Assembly (NCBI GenBank): GCA_039000515.1
Contig: JBCFYV010000001.1
Coordinates: forward strand, 15,849,928-15,913,927
Origin: Timema cristinae
Lineage: Eukaryota; Arthropoda; Insecta; Phasmatodea; Timematidae
Length of the DNA: 64,000 nucleotides
Reading direction: 5' to 3'
Shown here: positions 63,029-64,000 of the stretch, one piece after another
Numbering within the stretch: the stretch's first letter is position 1
Layout of the letters: each line of letters begins with the position of its first letter
The notes under the pieces: generated by a model
What the model saw: only the letters and a program-made list of their open reading frames with translations
What the model was told of the DNA's origin: nothing
Databases searched by the model: none
Translations under genes and position numbers: made by a program

Positions 63029-63610
63029 AATGGAAGCAGTGAATTAGGAAGACAAGGTTTTCTCCCGTCCTTGTAATCTACTTGTGTTCCCAACGTATCA
63101 GCCGCTAAATACACGGGACCGGCTGTCCCCATCTGCCAGAGGCCCCCCGCCCCCCTCACACCCTTCCCCAGAGCGCGTGTGTCAGCCCTGTTATTTGTCG
63201 TCATTCAGACGATACGCCACTGAACCCCTTTAACCCCTCCCCCTCCCTCCTACTCCTCCCTAAACCCACTAGCTGCCGGATGACAAAGTGTAGCTCTACA
63301 AAGCGTTACAGGAAGTTGGACGCCGAGCGTCGGGACGACAGCACGGTCAGTTAACACGTTGACGATTTTTTTTTTGTGTGGAGTTGAGGGTGGTGAAGAG
63401 GGTTTTCACATAGAACCATTGCTTCTACTCTCTGAAATCTCATATGTAATATATCCACGAGGACGATATCTCGTTACCCCCATTTGGAATATATATGGTA
63501 GTCAACGGAAACCTATAGTTCGATATAGTTCGATTTTCAAAGAAAGGGCTTTTTAAAAAAGAGCCTACAAACTTTTTTTTTGTATATAGCACTGATGGCA
63601 TAATATCTTA
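63029..63610. other. GC-rich unique patch, then A+T-rich DNA
   Basis: 63,060-63,360 is GC- and C-rich (AACCCCTCCCCCTCCCTCC, AGCGTTACAGGAAGTTGGAC with an ETS-like core, GCCGAGCGTCGGGACGACAG). No frame with support. Possibly regulatory. Confidence 0.4.
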
Positions 63611-63611
63611 T

Positions 63612-64000
63612 AATTTCTCTTTGGATTTAAAGTTGTGATAACTCCTATTATCTATCTTTGGATTTAAAGTTGAATTATCTTCTAGAATTTATCTTTGGAT
63701 TCAAAGTTGAATTATCTCCTACAATTTATCTTTGGATTTAAATCTGATATATTTCTTATTATTTATCTTTGGATTTAAAGTTGAATATTTATCCTTTAAC
63801 TTTTCTTTAGATTCAAAGTTTAATTTGTCTTCTATAATCTCTTTCTGAATTTTAAAGTTGAAATACCTAAAAGTCTTACTCTATCATATTTCTTTAGATA
63901 TATATTATATTTTTCTATTGGATTCGAAGTTGAAATATTTCCTATAATTTCTCTTTGGATTTTAAAGATGAAATAATATTTGAATTTAAAGTTAAAATAA
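63612..64000. repeat. 37/38-bp minisatellite running off the window end
   Basis: Unit TTTGGATTTAAAGTTGAATT continued by ATCTCCTATAATTTATC; about 10 diverged units. The array's right edge is not in the window. Confidence 0.85.

Overview
This is 64 kb of A+T-rich, repeat-dominated animal DNA in which I can support no intact host gene. Nothing argues for bacteria or a virus: there are no long ORFs with ordinary codon use, no operons, and very many short interspersed elements. An arthropod is the most economical guess, because a relic transposase is of the Tc1/mariner-superfamily type common in arthropods and there is a short CTAAC/TTAGG-type tract near 58.8 kb. Both clues are weak, and the species cannot be named. 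The window reads as an intergenic or deep intronic repeat landscape.

Three layers make up most of it. (1) More than 40 tRNA-derived SINEs and fragments. Families A, B and C have different tRNA-like heads (A Glu/Gly-like, B Leu-like, C with a different non-Leu head on the B body), yet A, B and C end in the same roughly 45-bp tail containing ACCCGAACGGGT and finishing GACGCGGTGCTAA plus (TAA)n. Family D has another head, its own body and an A-rich tail. Several insertions keep clear target-site duplications, and three SINEs sit inside older SINEs. (2) DNA-transposon relics: a palindromic, TTAA-flanked MITE family (11 copies), a roughly 1-kb A+T-rich element with complementary subterminal ends (5 copies), a third short family (3 copies), a hAT relic with an 8-bp duplication at 39.6-40.2 kb, and a broken Tc1/mariner-type transposase at 20.8-21.95 kb. 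Two non-LTR retrotransposon 3' ends are recognisable: 10.5-11.84 kb (minus) and 21.96-23.1 kb (plus). (3) About 20 minisatellites with units from 32 to 139 bp, plus many TAA, AT, CA and GA microsatellites.

Layout: 0-9.3 kb direct duplication, MITEs, SINEs and three minisatellites; 9.3-12.6 kb mostly unique, with the LINE relic carrying a 63-bp in-frame array; 12.6-18.7 kb SINE cluster and a 43-bp array inside a MITE; 18.7-23.4 kb a GC-rich unique patch, then transposase and LINE relics; 23.4-31.9 kb SINEs and a 50-bp array; 32-36.5 kb two copies of the 1-kb element in inverted order with three SINE insertions, then two abutting arrays; 37-44 kb MITE, nested SINEs, hAT relic, 32-bp array; 44-52 kb more copies of the 1-kb element and the 102-bp array; 52-57 kb MITEs and the 32-bp CTTCACTTCGACT-type array; 57-64 kb SINEs, a unique stretch with homeodomain-like sites, and a final array running off the end.

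The most interesting theme is that at least four tandem arrays have grown from inside a transposable element: the LINE reverse-transcriptase C-terminus, the mariner helix-turn-helix region, the MITE spacer, and a CTGT-rich segment of the 1-kb element. The longest open frame in the window (346 codons) is the LINE array, held open because its unit is exactly 21 codons.
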